Assembly (NCBI GenBank): GCA_027886175.1
Contig: JAJNNQ010000024.1
Location: forward strand, 33,893,001 to 33,957,000
Source of the DNA: Phylloscopus collybita
Lineage: Eukaryota > Chordata > Aves > Passeriformes > Phylloscopidae
Reading direction: 5' to 3'
Length of the DNA: 64,000 nucleotides
The translations under genes were made by a program, and so were the position numbers. Below are positions 25,560-36,500 of this stretch, in pieces; position 1 is the first letter of the stretch, and each line of letters starts with the position of its first letter. The notes beneath the pieces are model-generated. The model was given only the letters and a program-made list of their open reading frames with translations, searched no databases and was not told the DNA's origin.

Positions 25560-28500
25560 GCATGGGCAGGAATGGACCACTAACTAATTATCTGCAGAGG
25601 GTTACCACAAGGTGGAAGTGCTCCATGTACCACTCTGAAACAGAAGGGCTAAGATGACCATACTCATGCCATAGGAGAGAATGAAGCTCTTCCCCAGACC
25701 AGCTGGAGTCTCGTTAGCAGTTAAGGAGTTCTGATTCAGCAAAGCACTTCCTAAACCTTCAATCTCTTTAGCCTAAGGAGAAGTTCAGAAAAGGGTAGCT
25801 GGGACATTAAAACCACTTTTCCTCCTTCAGAGTCCTGAAGATCTAATAGTACATGGGGGACTATTAAGTTGAGTAACTGAGGCATTAAGGAGATAAAAGG
25901 AAAGTCCAAGCCTGAACAGATCACATCCCATGTTACTCTGCACAGTATCCTGATTCCTCAATATTTACATGAAACCAATTTAGATTTTTCCAGACATTAG
26001 CAAAGCAAGTGTAAACAACACAAATGGCTTTGAGACTCCAAGTGGATCACACTTCTGCATCCTCTCTGAAGTGGAAATTGCTAGAGTTTAAGTTAGCTTA
26101 CACATAAGTAGCAAAAGCAAGGGAAGCAAATCTGAGCTACTCAGATGCTTCCTTTTCGCTTTACTAAGAAGCTAAACACAAAGACACTTTCACACAATGC
26201 TAAGGAAGCCACTCTTGTCACCTCTCACACAAAGAGGGTCCCCAGTCCCATGCTTGTCTCTGCGCCCTGCAATTTCTCCTCTGTGAACTCAGTCCTATTG
26301 TGAAGTGTTCTTCTGCTGGTACCATTCCTGAGAGTGAAGTGCTGTCCTAGGGACTGCATGGGGTAGGTTACATGCTGGGCTATTGCAGGAAGGGCACGTG
26401 CCTTTTGGTGTATATTGCCAAGCACTGGATGTGCTGGCAGCTCCTTATAAATCACACTGGAGCTCATCTTGCACTTCAGTGGAGGAAACTACTTACACCA
26501 GGGTTTTTTTTACCAATGGTAGAGGGGGTAGAAAGAATGGTCCTTTTCCTAACTTCAGCACTGTCTCACGTAGAAGTTAGGGGATAGATAGATGCATCCT
26601 ATCCTGGGTGTTTTACATGTGTTTCCTGTTGCTTGCTGGGTGACAAGCTGGGTAAACAGTGATGCTCTCCTCTCACAGACAATTGGTTTTGCTTTTCCTT
26701 TTGATTTCTCAATGCCCCTGCACAGTTGAGACTGCCTGAGCTCAGCAGTAACAGCTGCTGGAAGACATTCTGACTCCACAGATGCTCTTTTCAGGTTCTC
26801 AGATGTTTCTTGCTTCTACTGAGCAGACTTTTGGCCAAAATCTCTGTCTCAGATGTGCTGATTCCAGCTTATTCCTCAGCTTACTATTTTGCTTCACTAG
26901 ACAATATTGCTCTAAATAAATTACCACTATCAGGCAGATAGTGGCAGATTGTGAATCCACAACGTGCTTCTCAAAGAAGTGTTCCTATTAGGAAATTCAG
27001 AAAGTGCCACTGTAATTTACAAAAAGGTTAATTTATTATTGAGAGACCTTGACTGTCCATTCTTTTATAACATAACGAACTGTAATTCAGAAAAATAGGA
27101 TATAAAAACACTACTAAAAACTGCTATATTGAAACTTTTCCAGAATAATCTTTTTCCCTCCACCTGAATTTCCTGTGTTATTTGGAAGTATAAGCTCTGA
27201 CAGGCATTACAAGGCTGTATTCTCCCCAGGTTTACATTCAGTACATGTAACAGGTACACATTTTGACACCACCTAACCCTTCAGTGATGATGATTCCACA
27301 CCCGTTTAGAAAACAGGCCAAGTTGCCATCTCCTGCCCTCAAAATCTGTGCTAATGTTCCTGAGTGGATTTAGTCACAGCTTTACCACATTCCAAAGCTG
27401 TATAATGGACAGCCTCACAATTTATGAAATTACCTGTGTGTTATCAAACTGGGAATACAGATGCTTTTTTCCATTTTTTGCCAGTTTTCACTAGAATAAT
27501 GGAAGTCAAATCATTCCAGGCAAGCACTGCACAGTAATTGCAGTTGATACTGTCATACAGAGCCTGCAATGATTTGCTGGCTCTGAACAGCTCGGTCTGT
27601 TGAAACATAGCAGATAAGATTTGGAAAATCAGCACTCTTTCCATCCAACATGTTTATTGCTGAAGTAAAAGCTATTGCCATTTATTTTGGTGAGTCCTCA
27701 CTGGCAGGGGATGTTTGCCTGGAGCAATGACTGCACAATTTGGCTTTGTGAACTTATCATTATGATCACCAATATCAATTTTGTGCTTTCTACTACTATC
27801 TCTGATTATTAATTAATGCTTCATTCATTTTCCCAGCAGTTCTATCATCCTTACAGCATCTCTGGGGAAATGCCACTCTCCTCAGTTTTACACGGTGAAC
27901 AGCTGAAGCATGAGCCTAGGCTGGGGCAGAATGAACACATCAATCAGAATTCAGGAGTTGCAGGCTGTTGGTCCTCTTCTCAGATCACAGCATCCTACTT
28001 CTTCCTGCATCACAGCTGTACTTTTCAAATTCACTCTTACTGCAAGCCCTATGTTAGTGGAATAATAAAGGGAGATTTTTTAGGTGGTCTTGCCACAGGT
28101 ATCAAATTAAATGGAAGCCTGCCTCTGACAGTCAACACAACTCCCTTGAAGGTTCCTCATCCCACACAGAGAGATCTATAGCTTCCATCATGTGTAACTT
28201 ATTTGTTTGGTGTTGCAACTTTACACACTGATTCATAAGCACTGTCAGGCTGCTTTATCCTCTTTACTTGGGCAGTGAAAAAAAAAAAAAATAACACTAC
28301 AGTACCACAGCACTTAGGTACTCACAATCTAGCAACCATGTCTTGCCAGACTTCATGAATACTCTAGAAAGGTTCGGAAGCATTAGAGTTGCACAAAACA
28401 CCTGACTGTTTCTTTTTCTTTTTTTTTAAGGCTGCTGAAATCTAGATTGAGGAGAAAGGTACCAACTTGTTAAGCTATTACAGTGTTTTTATGGTACTTA

Positions 28501-30425
28501 TACAAATGCTACACTTTTCTGGACCAATTCTAGCCAAGAAGCCCCATTTTCCTACCTAAAAATTTACTTAATTCTGTTTCAAAATGCATAGCTTGTACTT
28601 AAAACAGGGTTTTTTTACACTACAGCTTTGTGTTGATATACAGCTGCCAGTGGATAAAATGATTCCCACCTGTGTGGCAAAGGAAAACTTCCTTGTTTCT
28701 GAATCACAGAAACACTGAATGATTCAAAGTCAGCAGGAGATATATTGATTATATCATGGGCTCCATATGTTGGACTATTCTGCTTATCATGCAGTCATGA
28801 AGGTATAGCAGAGCAAAACCAAAAAAATAAGATTGCCTTGAAGACAATCTGACATGCTTCTCACCCACATCATTCCCCTGATGCTCAAAGGCAAATTAAG
28901 AATGCTTTTTTTCTTTTTTCTTTTCCCTTCTTGTTTTTTCCTATATTAGTGCAATGAGGCCAAGAGAAAAGTCTGGCTAGAACACTTAAGCATCACTTTG
29001 GAAACAAGAACAAGTAGTGACAGTGCTTTAATAGAGCCTTACTGATTTCTTTCCTGTGATGGGGAATTTTGAACTGAAGACATTCTTAGACAAGGAAAAA
29101 AACCTGCCTTCAGAAGAATATCTTAAGTGTTTGTTGTAACCAAAAAATCAAATCACTAAAGTAAAATAAATGGAAGTAATTCCTCATTCTGTGGAGTAAC
29201 ACTTCAGTTTCATAAGCTAATATACAACTACTTCTAGTGTTGCTCAGCTGCAAACAAGACAGAAGAACACATTTCCAGGTTTTAAATTTAAAACATAGTA
29301 TTACAGCAGCTTCCACTTCTGCATTAGATAAACTTTAGTGCTAAAATGGAATATTGGGATGTTAATGACTTTGCTTTAATAAGACCTAAACTTTTTAATT
29401 AACCTGCCAAGACAAATTACAGTCCATAGCTCTTAGGTAACTATTGCAGACAGCTGAGACTCAACACCAATGCCTCTGTTGGGAGAGGGATTAATGGCAG
29501 CTTTGGAATGAGTCTGCTTTTTTCTGCAAAGAAAAAAAGTCCATTAAACACTGTGGTTAGAAGAAAGCTGAGTGTTAGTTTTATGGACTAATCTTTAAAT
29601 TACAACCAAATAAATTTAGGTATATGAACAGTTTCAGCAGGTCAACCAAATTTAAAATTAAATATTACTGAATCAGAAACAGATTTAGATATTTTTAGGG
29701 TGGAAGAAGAATACTCAATGCGCTGTCAGGCACCCACTGTCAGCATCTTCTTCTCCTTGGACAGCAACAAGTCTGTGCCTGTGAGCTGAAGTGACTGGTC
29801 ATTTTACTGCCAGAGAAGTCAGAAGACCTATTAAGTTAACTTGTTCTTCTAAAGCAATCTTAGCTTCTTTCTGTTAGCAAGGAGAAACAGGGATTCCTGT
29901 TACTGTGGTTGCTACTACCAAGGCTTACAGTGCACCTTATTGGAGTTTTAAACCCAGTACTCTGCCTGAACTCCAGCTTGAGTGATTTTGATGGCGTTCA
30001 ACGACAGGACTGTCTGTCACACAGACCTGTGGAATGGTGCTGCTGGGTGCTCTTCAACCATTCCTACACCTCTGCTCCAGAAAGAGAAGAAAGCCAATCA
30101 AACAAACAAAAAATCAAACAAAACCAACAAAAGCCAACTAAATAAAAGGAAAATCAAAGTAGAGAAAAAAAAGCAAGGATTTTCTAGCTTGTAATCCGTG
30201 TTTGGCACTGGGCAGAATCTCGTTATGGTTATAGTTACTTAAAAGGCCTACAAAGTACTTACCCAACATTTAGGGTCTAACAGTATTCTGTGTGTTGCTA
30301 AATACAATCCCCTCCAAGCATTTCCTCCGAAACCACACAAAACCATCGTGCAATTTGAGTACGTGTGTTAATACCTGGCCCCAAGGCACATTTAGGAGTT
30401 TAAGAATAATAGAGGAAATCCTTAC

Positions 30426-30636
30426 CAATAGCGGTAGTAAGAAAAGAAACCACTTCCGATTCCTTGCCATCATTGTAGAAGGCTAAATGCCATATTCCTG
30501 AATCTAAATACTGGATAAATCCTGTCTCGTGGCTGGCCAAGGGCACAAAAGCTCTGTGCTGCCGCTGAGGTCCTTCCAAGCTTCTCGCCTCCTGTGTCAG
30601 CAGACGTCTTCCATCAAGGAGCTCGACAAAGTCAAA
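30426..30636 (-). CDS. TENM4: TENM4 exon, conserved extracellular linker, second half
   Basis: A 211-nt exon (phase 0 in, phase 1 out). The acceptor ends TGTTTCAG and the donor is GTAAGG. It starts [20 protein letters not shown] and ends with [20 protein letters not shown] followed by [17 protein letters not shown] short less-conserved stretch in the middle ([11 protein letters not shown]) differs from the human TENM4 I remember, while the flanks are nearly identical. It continues the domain begun in the previous exon and leads directly into EGF repeat 1. An N-terminal extension FQ is possible only if the acceptor AG is ignored; the family reads HTQ-FDF across the junction, which fixes the boundary. 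Confidence 0.95.
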
Positions 30637-32322
30637 CTGAAACATAAGAGGGAGTGATGTTTGTGTGTTTATCAGGTTTCCTCAAGCTTAGTCTCTTATT
30701 CTGGGTCTGCAGAAGCATCATAAACAAGATTTGTTCCGGTAACTCAAGTACTTTCCTGGACTACCTGCAAGTAACCATTTTGGAAATAGCTAGTTTATGA
30801 ATGTACTTCCCTGTAATTATATGAATCTTGAAATCACCTTTGTTTAGAAGGTGACTTGCAGCATATTGGCCTTACTGAGCTGTTCTCATTCTGTAGAAAT
30901 ATAGGCAGGGAAACATGAAAGCATGCCTCAACTGCACTGTAAATATGACACTAAGCAGCTTACTTGTTATCTTTTTTTAGTCTTGGCTAATACAGAAAAT
31001 AAGACAGAAAAATATATCTAGCCCAACTGAGTTGTTTGTCAGAGTTGCTAGGGAACTTTACTTAAGGGAAAAGCACTTATCCTTTCGCCAAGGGAAAAGT
31101 AAGAAATATTTTAAAGTGAACTCCAGTAGAGGTTTTGCAGAAGTATTTTGCTTAGCCAAGAAGGGTTTATCTTAAAACAATAGGAAAAGTGGTTAAAAGA
31201 TCATAGAAAATGAAGATGGAAAAGAGGTAAATAATATAGAAAAGTCCCATTTAAGGAGTGGCTCTAGGTATTTTCCTCAAAAGGATGCATTTACTTTTTG
31301 CAAGGATAACTTCAACTGAACAACTGCTTTGCTTTAATACTAGTATTGCATCTCCCTTTAGTTCCCTATTTAAATAACCTTCCACTGATTTTCCACAATA
31401 ATTGTATTTTGTCTGTATTTGTTATTATATTAATGGGATGAGGCAGATATAAGCCTAGCAGACACCACAAATGTTAAATTAACCTTATCTAATCCGACTT
31501 TTATCTCAAGTTTAGATGACCAGGACACCTTGCACACAGAATCCAACAGCTGAGGCACTATTCAGCTTTTCTGTTCCCTGACTTCACTTGGTTTTGCCTC
31601 TATCATCCAGCTGATCAGGTAAGTTTGTAGGTTTTCTTTGGCAGGAAGAAGAAAAACAGGCAGAAAGAAGCCCCACCATTTATTTCTGAACACGTAAATG
31701 TTGCTGCTCTGAATGGCTGCTGAGTGCTAATTGACTGTGGCACCAATATTTAGGCTGCTTATCCCTTTTCACTTTACTGTAGCAAAATTTGGGTGCTTGT
31801 TATTAAGTTGTCTTGCATGGTCTTCAAAGTCAACCAAGATAAGGACTTGATGACATGTTCTTTCCTACATAGGAAAAGTTAAAAAAAATTAAGCTACTAA
31901 GTTAAAAAAAGAAGCGTTTTATTTCCTAGAACATTTTGAGCAATAAGCTATATATGAGGTAGCTCACATATGAAATGACAGAATTCATCCCTGGATTATT
32001 TTAATTATGTATTTTTAATTATTTATTTACAGGAAATTATTTTTGAATCTTGTTTTAATTTTCATTTTCTTTTGGTTATATTTCAGTACACAGATCTCAA
32101 ATTTGGTGCTGAAGTGTCTTTTTGAGAACATAAAAGCTGCTACACTGCAGAAGTCATTCTTTTTGGGTGTCTATCCAAGTTAGTTTTGCTATAGACAGAG
32201 CTTCTGTTTTGGAAAAACATGATGTAAATATAAATTATGAAAATATACAATCTAAAATCTAAAAAAACAAGGCAAGTATAAACTCTAAACAGACGTAATT
32301 AAAAATGTACACTGTTTCAACT

Positions 32323-32872
32323 GTGCCCTGGGGGCATCAGGCACAGCACTGCCAGCTGGGCAAGGGAGGGGATTGTTCCGCTCTGCTCTGCACTGGGGCA
32401 GCCTCACCTTGAGTGCTGGGGACAGTTTTTGGTGCCATAATATAAGAAAACCATTAAGCTCTTAGAGAGTGTCCAAAGGATGGCCACGAGGATGGCGAAG
32501 GCTCTGGAGGTGAAACTGTCTGAGGAGTGGCTGAGGTCACTTGGTCAGTTCAGCCTGGAGGAGACTGAGGGGAGACCTTGTGATCTGCAGCTTCCTCACT
32601 GAGGGGAAGTGCAGGGGCAGACACTGATCTCTTGCTTCTCTGTGGTGACCAGTGACAGGGCGTGAGGAAACAGCAGGAAGCTGAGTCAGGAGAGGTTTAG
32701 CTTGGATATTAGGAAAAGGTTTTCATTCAGAGTGTGGCTGAACACTGGAACAGGCTCCTCAAGGAAGTGGTCACAGAGGTGTTTGGACAATGCTCTAAGG
32801 CACATGCTGTGATTCTTGGGGTCTCCTGTGCAAGGCCAGGAGTTGGCCTTGATGATCCTCATAGGTCACTTC
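32323..32872 (+). mobile_element. CR1 LINE, left part of a copy split by an LTR
   Basis: Sense CR1: it begins around CTGTGCCCTGGGGGCATCAG, continues with GAGAGTGTCCAAAGGATGGC, GGAGGAGACTGAGGGGAGAC, GGTTTAGCTTGGATATTAGG and TTGGCCTTGATGATCCTCAT, and is cut after GGTCACTTC. The continuation expected from the CR1 family (CCAACTCAG..., ATTCTATG repeats) is found 302 bp further on at 33181-33208, on the other side of an inserted LTR. The divergence suggests an old copy of a subfamily different from the short ones elsewhere in the window. Confidence 0.9.
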
Positions 32873-33174
32873 TGTCATCCTGTTCTTTTCAGCTGATGTT
32901 TGCATTTTTGTAATGGAGTTTCTCACAGATTTTCACATAAACAATCTATTGTTATTGTAACTCTTCTTTTATATTTACATTCTTCTCATAAGGAGGAGAC
33001 TGTTGATAGCCTGCTAGTTTGACCAGTGTGGTTGGAGAGGTGGCAACCTTCATCTTCCAATCCCTGGTCATTGTCCAAATTTTATAAATCAAGGTCAAAG
33101 AAAATAAACTCTCTTTTTTTCTGCCCTGACAACTGACTGCGTGTGTGTTCCTCATTTCATGTCCTCTGATGACA
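32873..33174 (+). mobile_element. Solo LTR of an endogenous retrovirus, inserted in CR1
   Basis: A 302-bp element bounded by perfect 7-bp inverted repeats, TGTCATC (32873-32879) and GATGACA (33168-33174). It is flanked by a 6-bp target duplication with one mismatch, CACTTC (32867-32872) and CATTTC (33175-33180). Inside, in sense order, are CCAAT (33057-33061), TTATAAA (33082-33088) and AATAAA (33103-33108), the promoter and polyadenylation signals of a compact avian-type LTR. No internal retroviral sequence adjoins it, so it is a solo LTR left by recombination. A 6-bp duplication is typical of class II (ERVK-like) elements. It resembles songbird LTR families known to me, but I cannot name the family. 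Confidence 0.9.
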
Positions 33175-33208
33175 CATTTCCAACTCAGCATATTCTATGA
33201 TTCTATGA
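33175..33208 (+). mobile_element. CR1 LINE, right part of the split copy with 3' octamers
   Basis: Continues the CR1 copy broken at 32872: CAACTCAGCATATTCTATGA and a second ATTCTATG. Two ATTCTATG octamers (33192-33207) are the 3' terminal microsatellite that CR1 carries in place of a poly(A) tail. The first six bases are the LTR target duplication. Confidence 0.9.
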
Positions 33209-34390
33209 AAACAACAGAAGGATTTAAGAGGATACTGATGAGTGGTTGGTTTGAAAGACACTTTGGGACCCAGGTGTCTGTAGCCACTCTGAGCACGAGC
33301 TACTGCCTAGGCTGATGCCTCATCAGGTCTCAGTGTGACTATGCCTGACACAGCTGAGCAGGACAGTGACAGAGGACAGAGACAGATGTCTGGGTGCTGG
33401 GAATGTCTCAAGAGAGTTTGAGTTTGAGTAAGGAACAAGTGAACTGAAGAAGGTAAAACCAGTAAGAGAAAACCCTAAGTATTTCCATATTCATTCTGGA
33501 GCATGATGGAACAGCTTGATTAGATTTTTAAAACAGAACTTGAGAAAGTTTTCTAGAATCACTGGATTGCAAGCAAAGAGACACTTCTAGGATGCAATCT
33601 GACTCATTGTAAAGTGGACATCTAAGAAATGTCCTCTGGATTGTGCTTACAAGCATCCACCTCCTGCTATATATTAGATGTAGTTACTCAGAGCTTAGTG
33701 AGATGAAAACCATTTCAAGGCACTCAGGTACACTGAGCTGCTGCTGTTCCACTCCAATCTGGGCTATGCTTACTTGGGGCTTTCTGCCAAAAACAAAAGA
33801 TTTTTTTAATAAATATCTGCAAGATGCTGTGGCAGATGTTGATGACTTTGCCAAGCTACTAGTTACTAGTTGTAAATATTAATTGAGCTGCAAATGGAAT
33901 GGGCTTTATTGCATTTTAATACAAAGATTTTTAATAGGCAATTAGTTACTGCTAGCAAGGAAATCACTGATAAAATACCATGTTAATCAATTCAAACTGT
34001 ACAAATGTAAAAATGCTCTCTGCAAGCATTTTTGACAACCTATCCTAAAATTTATGATTTATTAAAATTTTGCCTAGGTTAAAATGAGTTTAAAAAAGAA
34101 TTTGATCTAGGGAGATTAAATCTAATAGACCATAACAAAATTGTGTAACTTATGATTTGTTGAGAAGAATGAGAAGAATTGCCTTTTGTTAATAGTAAAC
34201 TATTTTGGGCTTCTGCATGATCTATTTCTAAGAGTACAGAAATTTGGAGCTTACATTTTCTTCCTACTTATTAGTGACGACAGTTGTTGGCAGGCTAAAA
34301 TAGAAAACAATCACCACAGCCAGAGCAAGTTTCCCAAAGAGAATTTGGAACAGTTTGTTATTTTAGCATGGATAGATATGACTTGAGCAT

Positions 34391-34975
34391 TGTATTGGGT
34401 TTGCACAGCCAGGTTTTGGTAACAAGGGGTGCTGTAGGGGTGGCTGCTTTGGGAAGCTGCTGGAAGCTTTCCCTGAGTCTGACAGAGCCAATGCCAGCCG
34501 GCTCTAGGACAGACCCACCACTGGCCAAGGTTGTCACCTCCTTGATAACATATTTAAGAAGGCAAAATAATTATTGCACAGAAGTAACTGCAGCTAGAGA
34601 AGAAGGGAGTGAGTGGACCAATTATGCAGACACCAAGGTCAGTGCAGAAGGAGAACCAGGAGGTGCTCCAGCCACTGGAGCTGAGACTCCCCAGCAGCCC
34701 GTGGTATAGACCATGGTGAGGCAGCTGTGCCCCTGCAGCCTGTGGAGCTCCAAAGGGAAGCAGAGATCCCCCTGCAAGCAGCCTGGAGAGAAGACCCATG
34801 CAGAAGCAAGCGGATGCCTTGAAGAAGGCTGTGACCCCCTTCAAGGCCAGTGCTGGAGCAGGCTCCTGGCAGGACCTCTGGCCCCATGGACAATGGAGCC
34901 CATCTGCTTGCTGGACTTCTGACCTTGTGGGAAACCAATGATTGCACTCTGTGGAAAAAGTGAGGTTTATGTATT
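34391..34975 (+). mobile_element. LTR-derived repeat, songbird-type endogenous retrovirus (fragment)
   Basis: Starts TGTATTGGGTTTGCACAGCC and continues through GACAGAGCCAATGCCAGCCG, a TATA-like AACATATTTAAGAAGG, and several GC-rich imperfect repeats built on GGAGCAGGCTCCTGGCAGGA and related phrases. I recognise this combination from long LTRs abundant in passerine genomes. The 3' end cannot be placed: similarity fades around 34975 and neither the expected CA end nor a target duplication is clear, so it looks truncated. GC content is much higher than in the surrounding intron. Confidence 0.75.
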
Positions 34976-36285
34976 AAATTTTAGGGTTTTTTACTTCAAC
35001 AATTGAACCTATCCATGTAATAACTTCTGTTCCATAACACAATTTTAGAATGACAATAAAATGAATACAGAGTTCTGATCTAAAGTTAGTAGTATGCAAC
35101 CATGACTTGAGTTTTTATTTAACTAACACAGGACTTTTAAGTTAGGTTTGAATCTCCCTGTGAAAAGAGACTGATTAGAAAAGGGGAGTAACAGCATTAT
35201 TGTGGCACTGAAATTACGATCTGCTGATCCTACTGAAATATTTTAATTCTGCAGAAAAGTAGGCAGAGAAGCACAGATTTATGACACCTCTGACAGAAAT
35301 AAATTGGAGCTGAGTTAATATGTACAAAATACCGTATTATCCACAGAGATCATAATAAACATATTTGTTTGTTCAAAACCAAGAAAAAGGCAGGGTACTT
35401 TTATAAATCTCTAGTATTTTCAGCTAATAGTAGAGGGCAAGGGCAAGATACACTAACATAAACCTGCCAATTCTTCGATAACCTGCTGATACAAGTGGGA
35501 GTAAGATACTTTGCATTGCCTGTGTATTATGCCCTAATGTATTAATCAATCTGGGTAAGAGCAGCTTAGAAGTTGAAACAGAAAGGAGAGAAAATAATGT
35601 ATAAAATCCTTACTTAAGGGGATGGCTCTTCAGAGCTTTTCCCACAAAGTGATTTTTTGATATGTTTTTTTGTCAAAGAGTGTTAAAAAAAGCATCTGCT
35701 TTCATTTTGGTCCTACCGAATAATAACTGGATCTTGATTTCTGATCAATTACTTGGCCCTGACGAACCTCAGTCTAAGCTGACAGTCAGCATATACCATG
35801 TGAAGGGTTGGCTCAAGGTGTTCCAGCATGGAAGACAGAAGTGAATCTTGCTCCCATAATAGTGACCAACTTGGGGTCTTGCTGCTCTTACGACGAGATG
35901 AGACCTGAGGTACATGAATCTGCTGAAGAGAAGATTCCTTTGGATGCAGTTTGAGTGGCTGCCTCTGTGCAAAGCAGTGGATGGAGAAGGTGGTATTGCT
36001 TGGAGCAACCAGCTGGTACTCTCAGTGACCACCAGCCTCACAATTTCCCTTTCCTCTGCAGCCTGTTGCCTTAGATAACTGCCTGCTCTGCCCCTGCCTA
36101 CAGCCCACCAGAGTAATTTGTGTAAATTTTTTCAACTGTCTCTTATTCTTGTTCTCTGGATGAATGATCTTGGGCATCTTGCAAGCATGCAACAAATTCT
36201 TGAAAGAAATAGATGAAATAAGACAACACATCATACAAACATCAATTTGGGACAACACAATTTAATTGAAATAAGGTCCCATTAC

Positions 36286-36500
36286 CTGTGTGTGTGATGG
36301 TGGGAGTCCTTTTCTGCCATAGATGCCAACCAACGCAGCCTTTCCTAAAGACACATTGAATTTCAGATGCACTGGGTGGTCGATGAACACCTGAGATCTC
36401 CAAAAGATACCAGGAGGGATCTTCTGTGTGGCTCGTCTGCCTACATCAATTTCTCCGGAGTCTATAAAACTGTCGTCTGGAAAGAAACTACTGGGCTTTC
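36286..36500 (-). CDS. TENM4: TENM4 exon, conserved extracellular linker before the EGF repeats
   Basis: A 215-nt exon (phase 1 in, phase 0 out) between acceptor TTTTGGCAG and donor GTAATG. It reads [19 protein letters not shown], then [37 protein letters not shown] and [16 protein letters not shown]. This block between membrane helix and EGF repeats is strongly conserved in the family and may fold as a small beta domain. One N-glycosylation sequon (NVS) lies at 36357-36349. The donor has T at position +5 (GTAAT), which is weaker than consensus. The exon is not frame-neutral by itself. Together with the next one (211 nt) it makes 426 nt, so the two would have to be skipped as a pair. Confidence 0.95.

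Larger units (their letters stand above)
12212..30425 (-). other. TENM4: TENM4 intron before the EGF 1 exon
   Basis: About 18.2 kb, the second-largest intron in the window. It holds a CR1 copy (16965-17422), long A tracts (18927-18943, 19999-20040, 25539-25559), a 23-bp near-duplication (22589-22635) and a GAAA microsatellite (23254-23391). I recognised no further exon, pseudogene or RNA gene. Confidence 0.85.
30637..36285 (-). other. TENM4: TENM4 intron between the two linker exons
   Basis: About 5.6 kb. Its centre is a transposon graveyard: a CR1 copy interrupted by a solo LTR (32323-33208) and an unrelated LTR fragment (34391-34975). Flanking sequence (30637-32322, 33209-34390 and 34976-36285) is AT-rich and unique-looking. 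Confidence 0.85.

Noticed and set aside
30637..30642. Two extra codons (Phe-Gln) in front of the 30636 exon, which are open in frame
   Set aside because: They are the TTTCAG of the acceptor itself; the preceding exon already supplies HTQ, and the family has a single Q followed by FDF.
34368..34947. Overlapping open frames on both strands
   Set aside because: All fall in the GC-rich LTR fragment, where stop codons are rare because of composition.
36430..36440. Possible furin cleavage site at the dibasic RR in the linker (DVGRRATQ)
   Set aside because: The minimal furin motif R-x-x-R is not met: the residue three before the last Arg is Val, not Arg.
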